Shown here: positions 1 to 10,597 of the stretch, in pieces
Numbering within the stretch: the stretch's first letter is position 1
Layout of the letters: every line of letters starts with the position of its first letter
Assembly: GCA_027575765.1 (NCBI GenBank)
Contig: JANBPT010000388.1
Location: 1 to 39,139 of the forward strand
Length of the DNA: 39,139 nt
Source of the DNA: Tieghemiomyces parasiticus
Taxonomy: Eukaryota > Kickxellomycota > Dimargaritomycetes > Dimargaritales > Dimargaritaceae
Reading direction: 5' to 3'
Position numbers and translations under genes: made by a program
The notes under the pieces: generated by a model
Databases searched by the model: none
Seen by the model: only the letters and a program-made list of their open reading frames with translations
What the model was told of the DNA's origin: nothing

Positions 1-960
<960 letters not shown>

Positions 961-1181
961 GCCCCACCCACTCATCCAGATTGTAAGCCAAGTACATTTC
1001 TATTATTATTTTTTTGTCCGCTATGTTTTCTCATTATGATGTGCAATTTTTGGTATTGTGGCATTTTATGGGCCCCTAGATTAAAGCTGGGGGCCTCCAA
1101 CACTAAACTGTACTATACACCTAGTCCTAAATCCACACCACACTTAATTAGACCTTTTTTTATAATCGTCAAAAAATTATG

Positions 1182-2805
1182 TTATCCTTCACGCTTCTCC
1201 TTCGGCGATTGTGGCTTTTGACCAAAATTGATTGAAGTCTGGCCTGTAGCAGGGTCACGTTGGGTCTGGAAATTGTCCAGGGACATGCCGAACTTGCCAA
1301 GGAGTGAATTACCTAGGTCCTTCAGTTGGCCTGAGAGGAGGTTATGGGTTGATCACAGTATAGAGAGCCGCGCGTGTGTGTGTGTGTGTGCTCGATATTA
1401 GAATGATTCCAGAAAGCCCATACAATGTGGTAAATTGAGGGTAGGTGGACAGGTCAAAGCCTTAGCTCCCCCCCTTCGAAACAAAGCTGGCGAGGCCGGC
1501 AAGGGGTAGACCAAAACGTTGGTAGTCAGAGAACCCGCCCTGACCGTTATGCGTACCCTTCGGGAGAAGGGAAGGGGACACTTACCTAGCATCTTGTCCT
1601 TTTCTTCCTCGTGTGTCTTGTCGATACGGGCCGGCAGCTCACGCAAGCGGCGCTCGCAATCCGTTTTGACCGCCGGTGAGGTGTCTGGGAGTTCTGTCAA
1701 GATTCTGAGGTCTGTCGTACGTGTACCGGTTGGGTTCGAGAGTTGTACGAGTTCCTCAAGGTGTTATTAAATCCGCGGAGATGAACGCGAAAGTGGGTGG
1801 AGATGGGAGGGGTGGGGGAGATCATATTGGCCCGTGTGGGCCCATGATTCATGTCTACTCAACGTTGGGGCCCTTTTTTTTTCACTGCCGATTGGGCTAC
1901 TAAGCTATCGGTAAACTTACCCGACTGGGCCTCGAGAAGGGAGTGCATTGTGCCCAGAGCCAGATTTGCGGAGGCCCGGCGGTACAACGCCTTGGGAAAA
2001 TCAGGCTGAGACTCTAGCGACTGGGTGGCACATTCGATGGCGTCTTTCCATTTCTCCTGCGGTGGTGGTATCCCCCCCGGGATGACGTTAGAAACGGATA
2101 AAAGTGATTAGTCAAAGGTACGGTCAGCTCATTAGGAAAGACAGGTTGGGGTCTAGGTTGCCATCATGGCCCCCTCCCCCAAACCCGTTAAAAATGACAG
2201 CTTGAATGTACTCGAATACTCACCAACTTCAGATAACAAGCGGCTAGGTTGCTGTAGAGTACGGCCAGATCCATAAGCTCAGCTGATGGACAGACCCGCA
2301 GAGCCTCCTCGTACTCGTTGAGGGCGGCGTCGAAATCGGCCGCACGGAAATGGTTGTTGCCGAGCTCCTTGATACGGCGGGCCTCCTCAATAGACTGTGG
2401 CCCGAAACCAAATGAAATGGAGGTCAGGGTAGTTAATTAAGTAGCGGGCAGTCGTTAGCGTACGGGATGATAGTTGGGACAAAATCAGCCCCACAGTATA
2501 GGAGCTACAGTCAGTGCGTTTCGGACTTTGGACGGGTCAGCCGACGTAAATATCATAGAACATGGCTTAAAGCTGCCAGCCACTGGCCTTACCTTTGAGC
2601 TGTCGTCTTCATCCGTAGAAGGTGGCCCGTCCGTGATGGACTCGTCGCTAGCATACGAATCCTCGTCCGAGCACGACCTGTCGTCCATGGTTGGCCCCTC
2701 ATCTGAGTAGGAGCCGTCGTCCGAGAGCCACTCCCCGCTACTGGGCCTGGACGACGATTCCTCACGCACCTGCTTTGGATTCGTGGCGGAACTTTGGTGG
2801 GCCAT
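1182..2805 (-). CDS. TTC1: TTC1-like tetratricopeptide repeat protein (co-chaperone)
   Basis: Five exons on the minus strand: 2593-2805, 2224-2394, 1921-2056, 1586-1711 and 1182-1330. All have GT..AG borders and compatible phases, giving about 264 aa. Exon 1 encodes a Ser/Asp/Glu-rich disordered N-terminus (MAHQSSATNP onward). Exons 2-4 encode three TPR units: EARRIKELGNNHFRAADFD, then LYSNLAACYLKL, then EKWKDAIECATQSLESQPDF. The C-terminus is diagnostic. After a helix with EEEKDKMLG comes QLKDLGNSLLGKFGMSLDNF and a final INFGQ, which matches the conserved tail of TTC1. TTC1 is known to bind Hsp90/Hsp70 and G-alpha/Ras proteins through the TPRs. The start codon is the first ATG, followed by an uninterrupted acidic exon. 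A GT dinucleotide repeat (about 1373-1390) sits in the last intron. Confidence 0.9.
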
Positions 2806-3233
2806 GGTTGGACGCTGGGACACAGTATGAATGTGAAAGGCAGGGTAGGATTCGGCCGGGGCGACAACGGCGATGAAGGGTGAGAACTCAGAAGTGAGAA
2901 AATGGATGCAAGTGAGGCGCAAGCTTTTTCACCCTTCAGCTTGAATGAGGGATATTGCTCACGCAGGTATAGGCCAAGTATGCAGATAACATACATATGG
3001 TTGAGCCAGCGAGTGGACCTGCCTGGCTATTAATACTGACGCGACGGCAGCATGACGACTACAATAATTGTTGTTAAATGATATCAACCTCAGGCCTCCA
3101 TCTGCACTCGAGTTAGTGGGAAACGCTGTGGGCCGATATCCCCCGATACACATGGTCAATGGATTGTAAATACAACCTGGCCTAAATACTAATTCTTTAT
3201 ATTTATATTCAAATTCCCACATAAATTCAAGCC
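2806..3233. other. Intergenic: TTC1 upstream region and 3' flank of the F-box gene
   Basis: No supported gene. It contains the upstream region of the minus-strand TTC1 gene and the 3' flank of the F-box gene. The half nearer 3233 is A/T-rich. Short open frames here show no recognisable protein. Confidence 0.5.
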
Positions 3234-4803
3234 CTAGGGACCAGTTGATTCGTTAGTCTGACTACCGTGGCCACTACTTTCAACTTCACCATATGACAGG
3301 TAGTGAAGTACACCTTCCAGATTGAGATAAACAACGTTACTCTGGAAATAAACGTTGGCTGTGGTGAGTTGCAACTTAGCCTGCGGTGCCAGCTGGGTTA
3401 GCTTGGCGACGGTGGATTCCCAACCTAGTTTTTTAGCTACGGCAGCTAGGGTGGTCACCTGCTGAGGGCCAACCAGCCTGATCAGGGTGGCCACAACCTG
3501 AGACTGATTAGCATGGACGGCCACCAGCAGTGCCAAATTAATTCCTGTCACTCTGTTCAACGTGTCAATGCCCGGCTGGGCGATCATGTCTTCAATTTTC
3601 TCCAGGTAGTCCATGAGGGCATGGATATTACCTCGCGCGGCGAGACTGAGAATGGTCGCGTGAAAGAGCTGTTGCGCGAGCCCTTCAACAAATTCATTCA
3701 GCAGCCAGGTACGGCCCAGACTCATCTGAGTTCGACGAATATCGGCACTTACCCTTGAGTTCGAGATTAGGCGGGAGCCCTGGATGCCACGGAGTTGGGT
3801 GGCCAAGTTAATGTGTTTCCCGGGGATTAAAGTTGCGAGAAACGTGGTCAGTGCCGCTCCGGGAGGGTTGGATACCAAGTAGGCTGTCAGCTGAGCGAGA
3901 AAGCCGACGTGGCCCGTGGCAAGAGCGTACGCAACAAGATCCAGCTTAGGCAGCTTGGTGTGGTCAACAGGACCGTTCATAGCCAGTGGGTGGGCCGCCG
4001 CGTGAATACGCTTTAGGGTAGGTATGAAGCTGTGATCCACACCGTCGGTCGGCGGTATCGCACTAATGGGGGAAATACGGAGCCGCCGAGCAAGTGCTTC
4101 ATACGACATGGTCTCACAGTTTTGGAGGGTGGTCGAGCTTGGGTACGGGCCTACCGAGAAGCCGCGACTCGGAGGGCAGAGCGTACCCACCGGCGAAACT
4201 TGGTAGCCAGCTAGATGGCCCGCAATGAGAGTTCGGTAAAAAACACCACGGAAAAAGGGTGTAAGGACCGGACGCAGTGTTGAGATTTGCTCTTCCGCCG
4301 GTGGCAAGGGGGGATGGGGGCGGAATATCCGACGAAATACCAAAAACAGAGTGCTCATAATGCCAGACTCTTGAGGGAGCGATGGCAGCAAACATTCGGC
4401 GAGGAACTCTCCATAGCCATTGAGTGTCTTTGGGTATGCGTATAATTAAGATGTTAAGAAGTAGGTGATATGGTTGTAAACGGGAGTTAATAGACTGCAG
4501 AACGGTGGCTGTCTATGGATAAAGTGCCCTGCGCACAACAGCAGCTTAGATACAAAGTAAGCTACTGACTCGCCAATAGTGAATATAGCCTACCTGGTAT
4601 GCTTTTCCGGGTTGGGTATACTGGAGGTTCGTACGCAGTTTAGAGTTAGCTCGGGCGGTTTCTCTAAAATCATGATGGCTAAGTTGGCTGACGATGCCAT
4701 TGATGAGCTCAGGCGGCAGGTCCGGTAGCCCTCCCGCTTGGACGCTAGGTTGGGAGTAGAGCCCATAGGCCAGATAAAGGTACGAAAGCGAAAATAATCT
4801 CAT
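3234..4803 (-). CDS. Predicted secreted F-box protein with ankyrin-like helical repeats
   Basis: Two exons, 4594-4803 and 3234-4427, joined across a 166-bp intron (CAG/GTAGGC donor, CCCAAAG acceptor, phase 0), give about 467 aa. Residues 1-23 look like a signal peptide: MR, a hydrophobic LFSLSYLYLAYGLY core, then SVQA before GG. Residues 26-60 read as an F-box (LPDLPPELINGIVSQLSHHD, then RETARANSKLRTNL). The remainder is alpha-helical with roughly 30-residue pairs such as LVAYALATGHVGFLAQLTAY, ILSLAARGNIHALMDYL and LALLVAVHANQSQVVATLI, resembling degenerate ankyrin repeats. F-box proteins recruit substrates to SCF ubiquitin ligases through Skp1. A secreted one would act outside the producing cell or in a host. 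An upstream in-frame ATG at 4863 would instead bury the hydrophobic segment as an N-terminal anchor. A GTAAGT at about 3745-3752 could be a donor for a further intron, but the frame stays open through it. Confidence 0.62.
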
Positions 4804-5570
4804 AATAAGAAATAAAAATCTATTTAGGACAACACGGATAGAAAGGCAAGGGAATCGGTCCACAGACCAGACGAACCGCAGCTATATAGATGGCCATTAA
4901 CCTGTCGTTTCACACCCCCACCCCAGCCCGATCAATGGGTCCGAATCCAACACACGTTACTCAGCTAGGCCCTTCCCATTCGGCAGACTAGGAGAGAGAG
5001 GGGGGAGGTACGTGTCTCAATGAGCACGGATTGAGGCGAAGCACAACAGCGTAGCGTATGGAGGCGGCCGGGTACTAGTGGTGCATGTGCGAGGTTTCCT
5101 CTCCGAGTCGAGGTACCGAAGTTGTTACCCGTCATCGTTGCTGTTACTAGGTGACGTACCAGGCGTGGATTGGGTAGCACCGAAGCTGCCCCTCTCTTCT
5201 TTCCTTTTTTTCTGTCTGTATCCCAACCTTTCTCGGCAATTCGTAGAGACGAAAATCGCCGCTGGGGAAGTAGTAGTTGATTTAGGGGCACGCCAACCCC
5301 AATGCCCACCACATTGCGTCTACTGATCCAACACCATCTATTCTGGTGTTGGTTTTTGTAGGAGGAAGATATTAGGAATACGAGCTAGTATCATACAGAA
5401 TACCTTTTCCCTGTGGGCTACTACAGATGCTCATAAACCATGCCCACCATTCCCAGATCCCGTGATACTCTCTTGCATTGCTGCTTTCCACACTGCCAAC
5501 AAAATACTAGCCGATTCCCTACTTGACCGACAGCTGGCTCGCGTGCCGGCCATTTTTAGCCTATAGCTGG
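4804..5570. other. Intergenic with a strong hairpin
   Basis: No protein gene is supported. The one clear structure is the hairpin at 5328-5357, listed separately. A minus-strand frame at 4965-5312 stays open but has no recognisable content and no start or promoter context, so I do not call it. Confidence 0.4.
5328..5357 (+). other. Perfect 9-bp hairpin followed by five T
   Basis: CCAACACCA (5328-5336) pairs perfectly with TGGTGTTGG (5344-5352) across a 7-nt loop and is followed at once by TTTTT (5353-5357). In a nuclear genome a stem plus T run is the usual 3' end of a short RNA polymerase III transcript. I could not find a convincing tRNA-like A/B box or a known snRNA signature upstream, so the identity of any RNA is unknown. 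Confidence 0.4.
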
Positions 5571-5999
5571 TCCTTCAAACTCCCCATCAGTTTCTGATAT
5601 TGGCTTTCCTTGCAAGTATCGTCAGACCGCCAAATGATACAGTCGGACACCACATCTCGGTGTTGCCTTGCAAATCTCAGCGGAGCTTGGCCCCTACCAC
5701 CAGTTTTCTTCTCACGACCACCGGGTCTTCGGTTCGTATAGTTATCCCTTCACCATAGTAATTAATCTGATTGAGTACCCTCTCGTGCAAGCCGTCACCA
5801 ATTGACTTTTGGACCAGAAAAGCTCCGTACCCTCTCCTCCCAGCCACTTGGAAATATTCCAACCTACATAAATGCACTTCTTGGAATTCATCTCAATCAC
5901 TGTTACGTTTATTCTACACATGGTTTCATTCCCGCACTCGACCCTATTCACTTTGCCTGGCACACACCGTCCGCGCTATGCTGTGACGGCTATAATCAT
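5571..5999 (-). pseudogene. Probable decayed small gene of unknown family
   Basis: Coding-like peptide sequence runs through the minus strand but changes frame. A short hydrophobic start (ATG at 5999, MIIAVTA) hits a TAG, and the same frame then continues as CVPGKVNRVECGNETMC and CRINVTVIEMNSKKCIY. The next frame reads YGAFLVQKSIGDGLHERVL and INYYGEGITIRTEDPVV. A third reads HRDVVSDCIIWRSDDTC and KESQYQKLMGSLKDQL, ending at a TAG at 5571-5573. A TATATATT element lies just upstream (about 6043-6050). Candidate splice sites joining these frames give introns of only 20-70 bp with poor acceptors, so decay or sequencing indels are more likely than a spliced gene. The cysteines and hydrophobic start hint at a formerly secreted protein. 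I do not recognise the family. Confidence 0.3.
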
Positions 6000-6456
6000 A
6001 AAGCATACGAATGCTTGCCCCAAACCTGATAGTCGTGACTTTCAATATATACCGATACCACAGCCTTCAGTTGAATGCGGTTGAATAAGAAGAGACACAT
6101 TTTGAAATCTATATATCGCATATATATATATTCGAGATTACATCCAACACTTGGCAGGGTAGAGAGCGAGGGTCAAATGATGAAATATTGAATCAAGTCT
6201 TGAGCAATTCTATGTGGTAGACGGTGGCGTTACGCTATGCGTGTCAGATTGATCCAAAGCTGATTACCATCTCCGAACCCATGCGTGCGAGACGACATAC
6301 AGGTACCTTTGAACTCCAATTTACTGAGAGGTGGACACTTGTCCCAAGAAGACAAGGTGCTAACCGACAGAGTAATTAATGACGCTAATAAACCGAGACT
6401 GGAGGAAACGGTAGAATGGGGAGATGGAGACGGAGGGCGGCGGGGGGGAGGAGAGA
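6000..6456. other. Intergenic, possible terminal exon of the DUF2039 gene
   Basis: No independent gene is seen. The first 150 bases contain TATA-rich sequence (6043-6050 and 6119-6132). On the minus strand a GTAAGG donor at the end of the neighbouring DUF2039 frame could splice into this stretch, for example to the CTCAG acceptor near 6324, but the added peptide is not recognisable. Confidence 0.35.
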
Positions 6457-7238
6457 CTAGGACGCAAAGCTGACCTTACCGGCTGGCCGAGTATCATCTT
6501 CCCCATTGTCATCCGAGTCGACCTGGGCGGCAGAATCCTCCTCGGCGGAGTCACTGAAATCAAAGTCGTCGTCGTCGGAACCCTCGGCCGCAATTTGGTC
6601 CAGGTCCAATTCTTCGCCGCGGGCCAGGCGACGCTGGTATGCCCGCCGCTTCCGCTCGGTGAGGTTACTGAGTAGGTCTTCGATCTTGCGCTGTTCCTCA
6701 GCAAGTTCCTGGGGCGTCTTCTCCTCGCTGTGAAGGTTTAGATACCACACAAAGAATATATTTCGGGAGGGGGGAAGGGTGGGAGGGGACGAGGTTACTA
6801 ACGAATTCGGCCTCTTCTTTGGGGTTTGTCTTCCTTATCCTGTCATGACTAGTCCACGACAGCATTGGATCCCATTATAATCGTACGGATCTTCTCAAGG
6901 GCTTCTATAACCTACTTTTTGATGATCTCGCCGGTGGTCTGGCACTTTGCGCACACCTTGAGGTCACGGGCACAGTCGCGGCATAGAATATGGTACGCCT
7001 CACGTACTTTCTTTTGCTCGCAGCGAACGCACTTCTTGGCTACAGTTAGAGGTTTATATTTGCGGTACGTCTTGCGCCATTGAATCACGTCGTAACACCG
7101 CTTACACAGGCCGTTCACCGGGAGCGCCAAGATGGTTCGCGTCTTCTTGGAGTTGCGGTTGTGGATGAAAGCGTGACTGTTTTGGTACTTCTGGCCCGTC
7201 TTCTTGCCACCTGTACTGACTTTGTTGGGGCCGGCCAT
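6457..7238 (-). CDS. C9orf85/DUF2039 family zinc-ribbon protein
   Basis: The main exon (7238 down to about 6916) encodes MAGPNKVSTGGKKTGQKYQN and then the family core. Four CxxC pairs (LCKRCYD, CVRCEQKK, LCRDCARD, VCAKCQTT) surround TYRKYKPLTVAKKCV and VREAYHILCRDC, matching human C9orf85 closely. The frame meets TAG at 6912-6914, but this overlaps a donor (AAAAA/GTAGGT). Continuing through a 37-nt exon (6803-6839, reading IRKTNPKEEAEF) leads to a third exon (6457-6723 or -6727) that reads KTPQELAEEQRKIEDLLSNL, then RKRRAYQRRL and an acidic DDDDFDFSD tail. An acidic DFD tail is also present in human C9orf85, which supports splicing. The exact third-exon acceptor is ambiguous: CAG at 6728 or GAG at 6724. 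The molecular function of the family is not established. Eight cysteines suggest two zinc sites. Confidence 0.83.
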
Positions 7239-7331
7239 GTCTATGCTGGGAGCCTTGAAGTGATGAGGAAAGCGGTGAAATGTCCCGGTATAAGATGGGG
7301 CTGAGGGAGGGGAGGGGGGAAGGTAGATATC

Positions 7332-7464
7332 CTACAGCTTGGGGATGGGATTAATGTCAACAACTGCAACCGAATCCAGAGGCGGAATCCGAGTGGCTTC
7401 AGAGGCATCCGGTTTGGCCTCTTTTTTTCCTAATGTTGTCTGAGTTGATTTTCGAGAGGGACAT
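7332..7464 (-). CDS. Possible small ORF with a frame shift at an A7 run
   Basis: An ATG at 7464 opens MSLSKINSDNIRKK. After the A7 homopolymer (about 7422-7428) a neighbouring frame continues EAKPDASEATRIPPL and then DSVAVVDINPIPKL to the stop at 7332. Removing one A would give a continuous protein of about 41 residues. Alternatively the second part is a terminal exon entered at the CTCAG just before the A run. It lies between the divergent DUF2039 and IMP4 genes. I recognise no family, and the call rests only on the peptide looking coding-like. Confidence 0.2.
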
Positions 7465-7772
7465 AATTGTGAATGAGAGACTATAGGTGCTAGGTGACAA
7501 AAAAAATTAGTAAAGAAAAAAAAAATCACACTAGCACCAGGTGGCCAGTCCTGTATGAGATCTGCTGAACTCTCTCGGGGCACTGGCTCTCCTTTTTTTT
7601 TTTTACGAATCCCCGTAAGCCTTTGTTTGCCTCATTAACTGATAATCTCATTCTACCATCGGATATACCAAGACCTTTACAGAACCACATACACACACAC
7701 GCACACACCACTGCATTTCGACCTGCCCTTAACGCTCCTCGTACCCACCTCCGTCCAGCCCGATTTTCAACC

Positions 7773-8636
7773 ATGATCCGTCGCCAGACCCGCCTTCGCC
7801 GGGAGTACTTGTACCGCAAGGCACTCGAGTCCAAGGAGCAGGCCATCCTGGAACGCCGGCAAGAACTTAAGAAGGCGCTGGAGGAGAAGAACAAGCTTCC
7901 GAGAGAGCTTAAGGACGGAGCCTACGATGTACTACACGGCATGACGCTGGACGAGGCGCAGGAAGCGAACGAGCGCAGCATGATCGACAACGAGTACGCG
8001 CGGGCCGGTATTAGCGACCCCAAGATTCTGATTACGACGTCGCGGGACGCCAGCAGTCGGCTTAAGCTGTTCGCTAAGGAGATGCGGATGGTGTTTCCGA
8101 ACGCGCAAAAGGTCAACCGTGGCAAGTACGTGACGGAAGAGATCATGGAGACGTGCCGGGCTAACGACGTGACGGATCTGATCATCCTGGGCGAGAGTAA
8201 AGGCCAGCCCGACAGCATGATTGTATCCCACCTGCCCTATGGCCCCACCGTGTACTTTACGCTCTACAACGTCGTGCTGCGTCACGATGTCCCCGATCTC
8301 GGTGCCATGTCCGAGGCGTTTCCGCACTTGATTTTCGATAATTTCCAGTCCAAGCTCGGTTACCGGATCCGCGACGTGCTCAAGTACCTGTTTCCCGTGC
8401 CCAAGGAGGATTCCCGGCGGACCATTACGTTTGCCAATGAGGACGACTTTATTTCCTTCCGGCACCACGTTTACCAACCCGTATCCCACAAGGAAGTCAT
8501 GCTGGCCGAGGTCGGCCCCCGCTTCGAGATGCGGCCCTACGAGATTCGGTTGGGTACCGTTGAAATCAAGGAGGCTGACGTCGAATGGGTCCTGCGCAAC
8601 TTCCAACGGACATCCCACAAGCGTCAGAATCTGTAA
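7773..8636 (+). CDS. IMP4: U3 snoRNP protein IMP4 (Brix domain)
   Basis: This is a 287-aa single-exon gene. The start was placed at ATG 7773 (MIRRQTRLRREYLYRKAL), which matches the IMP4 N-terminus. The upstream in-frame extension is leader sequence with CACACA repeats. The N-terminal basic coiled coil (ERRQELKKALEEKNKLPREL) is followed by the Brix domain (about 80-265), with ISDPKILITTSRDASSRLKL, NRGKYVTEEIMETCR, DLIILGESKGQPDSMIVSH, LPYGPTVYFTLYNVVLRHD and FRHHVY. The C-terminus GPRFEMRPYEIRLGTVEI plus WVLRNFQRTSHKRQNL is typical. IMP4 binds U3 snoRNA and pre-rRNA with Imp3 and Mpp10 in the SSU processome, and acts in early cleavage of 18S precursors in the nucleolus. Length is normal for the family. 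Confidence 0.97.
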   Translation: MIRRQTRLRREYLYRKALESKEQAILERRQELKKALEEKNKLPRELKDGAYDVLHGMTLDEAQEANERSMIDNEYARAGISDPKILITTSRDASSRLKLFAKEMRMVFPNAQKVNRGKYVTEEIMETCRANDVTDLIILGESKGQPDSMIVSHLPYGPTVYFTLYNVVLRHDVPDLGAMSEAFPHLIFDNFQSKLGYRIRDVLKYLFPVPKEDSRRTITFANEDDFISFRHHVYQPVSHKEVMLAEVGPRFEMRPYEIRLGTVEIKEADVEWVLRNFQRTSHKRQNL

Positions 8637-9379
8637 CAGTTTTACCTCCTTCTCTATTCAATCATGTACGGGAGTGCCTTCTATTTATTTTTCCTACATT
8701 GTGGGGGGTGGCTTTCTCCGTTCAGTAAAGTGACGCGATAATTGCGAACATTTTGGAAAAGTAAAAAAAATGAAAGAAGTAAAAGGTATGATAGACAAGC
8801 ATGTCATTGGAAAGATCGATCCAATGAATTAGATTCACAGCCGACCAAAACAAAAGGGGCATTTGGGCTGTCAGCACCCATTTTCAGTGTTGAATTTGCC
8901 TCGCTGACTTCCAATGCCGCTCGGGGATAGGGCGGACACCCAGTCCAGGGTAGGGAGGTAATGAGCGACAGTGAAGGAGTGGAGGGAGAGGGGCGGGTGC
9001 CACGCCTTTCCTCTCCCGACCGTTGGTTCCAACAGTAAACATGGTTTATTTACATGTTAAGGGGCCCAGCGGGGCGGCCCTGCCCGCTTGGTTTACTTTG
9101 CCTCATCCGCCTTTGCAAGAACGTTTAACGAATCGTCTTTCTTCCCTCCCTTTATCCCTCCCTCCATCCGTTGCTTTCACGGTGCCGTTTCTGAGCACGT
9201 CTGGCCCGGTGTCCGCACTTGACTGATTTTGCCCTTGTCTTCGACACTCCCGCCTAGAATCCGGGACTGGAGACCACCCGCTCGCCCGGTCCACCAACTT
9301 AACTCCTGTACCCCTTGCCCGCGCCACCTGATCAGCAAGCCCATCTCTAACCCTTTCGGTAGCCATACTCTTTCCCGCC
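8637..9379. other. Intergenic: IMP4 3' flank and leader of the next gene
   Basis: No gene is supported. The distal half (about 9090-9370) is strongly C/T-rich on the plus strand, as in the leaders of other genes in this window, and probably contains the promoter and 5' UTR of the 405-aa gene. Confidence 0.5.
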
Positions 9380-10597
9380 ATGCCGATGGTATTCGACTCG
9401 GTGTTGATGAAATGGATCAGTACAGGACCTGACGACGAGGAAGAAGACGTGTTTGCCGATATCAACGACCTCGAAGATGACAATGACGACGAAGCGCTTC
9501 GAATGGGCGGTACGGGGGCGGGCGACGGTGACTTTGGGGATGACTGTTTAGACCTGGACGACTTTGACACCAAGGCCAAGGTCCTGCTCACCCCGCCGAT
9601 GGCGACCAATATCGGGGTTCAGACTTTCCCGTGTCTGCCTTCGCCCTCCGACACACCACCGGGCTCTGCGGAACGGCCACCCTCGGCCAGCCATGACGGC
9701 GGCGCTTTCGTTTTGCACGCCCCGCGGCCCCTCCCGGCGTTTCCTGCCGCGGCCACTGCTTTCCATGCGGCCCCTCGTCCTTACCACCCGCCGGCCACCG
9801 CCGCGATTGGCAGTTTAGGCCTGGGTTCGCGGTTGCCCCCCTCCGGTCGAGACACCACGGCGCCGCTCCCGGTCAATTCCTCGGCGGGGTCTGCGCTGGG
9901 CCGGTTCACCGCCAAACTCCCGACGTTCCTCCGGTCACACCGGTCCAGTCCCAACATCAAGAAGCGCGTCCTCTCACGCGGCAAGACCGACCCGACCCTC
10001 GAGTCCCTGCGCGACCCGCCGGCCCCAATGCCCTTTCGGACGCCGACGTCCCCGCTCCCCTGGCTGATACCTGGCGGTAGCGGCGGTCCCTCGCCGGTCA
10101 TCATGGCGTCTAGTCCGTCGTCCCCGTCCTTATCCCCGCGGATTCCCTCTTGGCACCTATCGTCCTCACCCGTACCAGCCGGAACGACCACCGCTGCCGC
10201 CGGGCCGCCTCTAGCGCACCGCTCGCCGGCGGGACATACCCGCCTAGGCTTAACTAACACTGCGAATAGTGGTGGTGGCGGCGGGCTGGATATCACTGGA
10301 GCCTCACCAAAAGCTCCGCGTCGGGTCATGTCTCTGGGTCTGCGTCGGTCCGGTAGCTCCCTATCCATCGGCAATCCTGCGGCGTTCCGGCTGAGTGCAG
10401 ACCAGTTGGCCCAGTTTCGCAGCGCCGAAGGGGCCCACCGCCAGCTACTCACCTCCTGGCTGCCCGACCGCCGGGCTCGATCCGGCAGTATCCTCCAACG
10501 AGACTACCTACCCTCACGTGCCCCCCGTAAGGAAATACCCCGGCATTACACCGAGTTTTGGGCTACCAGCCGCGATCTAGTCACTGGCCAACACTGA
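9380..10597 (+). CDS. Unrecognised low-complexity protein, 405 aa
   Basis: This is a single open frame from ATG 9380 (CGCCATGCC context) to TGA, using G/C-ending codons like the neighbouring conserved genes, with an AATAAA at 10713. No family is recognised. Residues 1-25 contain MPMVFDSVLMKWISTGPDDE. Residues 20-65 are acidic (DEEEDVFADINDLEDDNDDE, later DDCLDLDDFDTKAK). The middle is Pro/Ser/Ala/Gly-rich and disordered. There are several SP/TP and RSxS sites (HRSSPNIKKRVLSR, PRRVMSLGLRRSGSSLSIGN) that look like phosphorylation or 14-3-3 type sites. The C-terminal 60 residues are more ordered and may be the conserved part (RLSADQLAQFRSAEGAHRQL, SGSILQRDYLPSR, IPRHYTEFW). The architecture is compatible with a regulatory or scaffold protein, but I assign no function. 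Confidence 0.72.
   Translation: MPMVFDSVLMKWISTGPDDEEEDVFADINDLEDDNDDEALRMGGTGAGDGDFGDDCLDLDDFDTKAKVLLTPPMATNIGVQTFPCLPSPSDTPPGSAERPPSASHDGGAFVLHAPRPLPAFPAAATAFHAAPRPYHPPATAAIGSLGLGSRLPPSGRDTTAPLPVNSSAGSALGRFTAKLPTFLRSHRSSPNIKKRVLSRGKTDPTLESLRDPPAPMPFRTPTSPLPWLIPGGSGGPSPVIMASSPSSPSLSPRIPSWHLSSSPVPAGTTTAAAGPPLAHRSPAGHTRLGLTNTANSGGGGGLDITGASPKAPRRVMSLGLRRSGSSLSIGNPAAFRLSADQLAQFRSAEGAHRQLLTSWLPDRRARSGSILQRDYLPSRAPRKEIPRHYTEFWATSRDLVTGQH

Noticed and set aside
7623..7772. N-terminal extension of IMP4 to an upstream in-frame start
   Set aside because: The extra 50 residues are His/Thr/Pro sequence from CACACA-rich leader, while MIRRQTRLRRE at 7773 matches the known IMP4 N-terminus.
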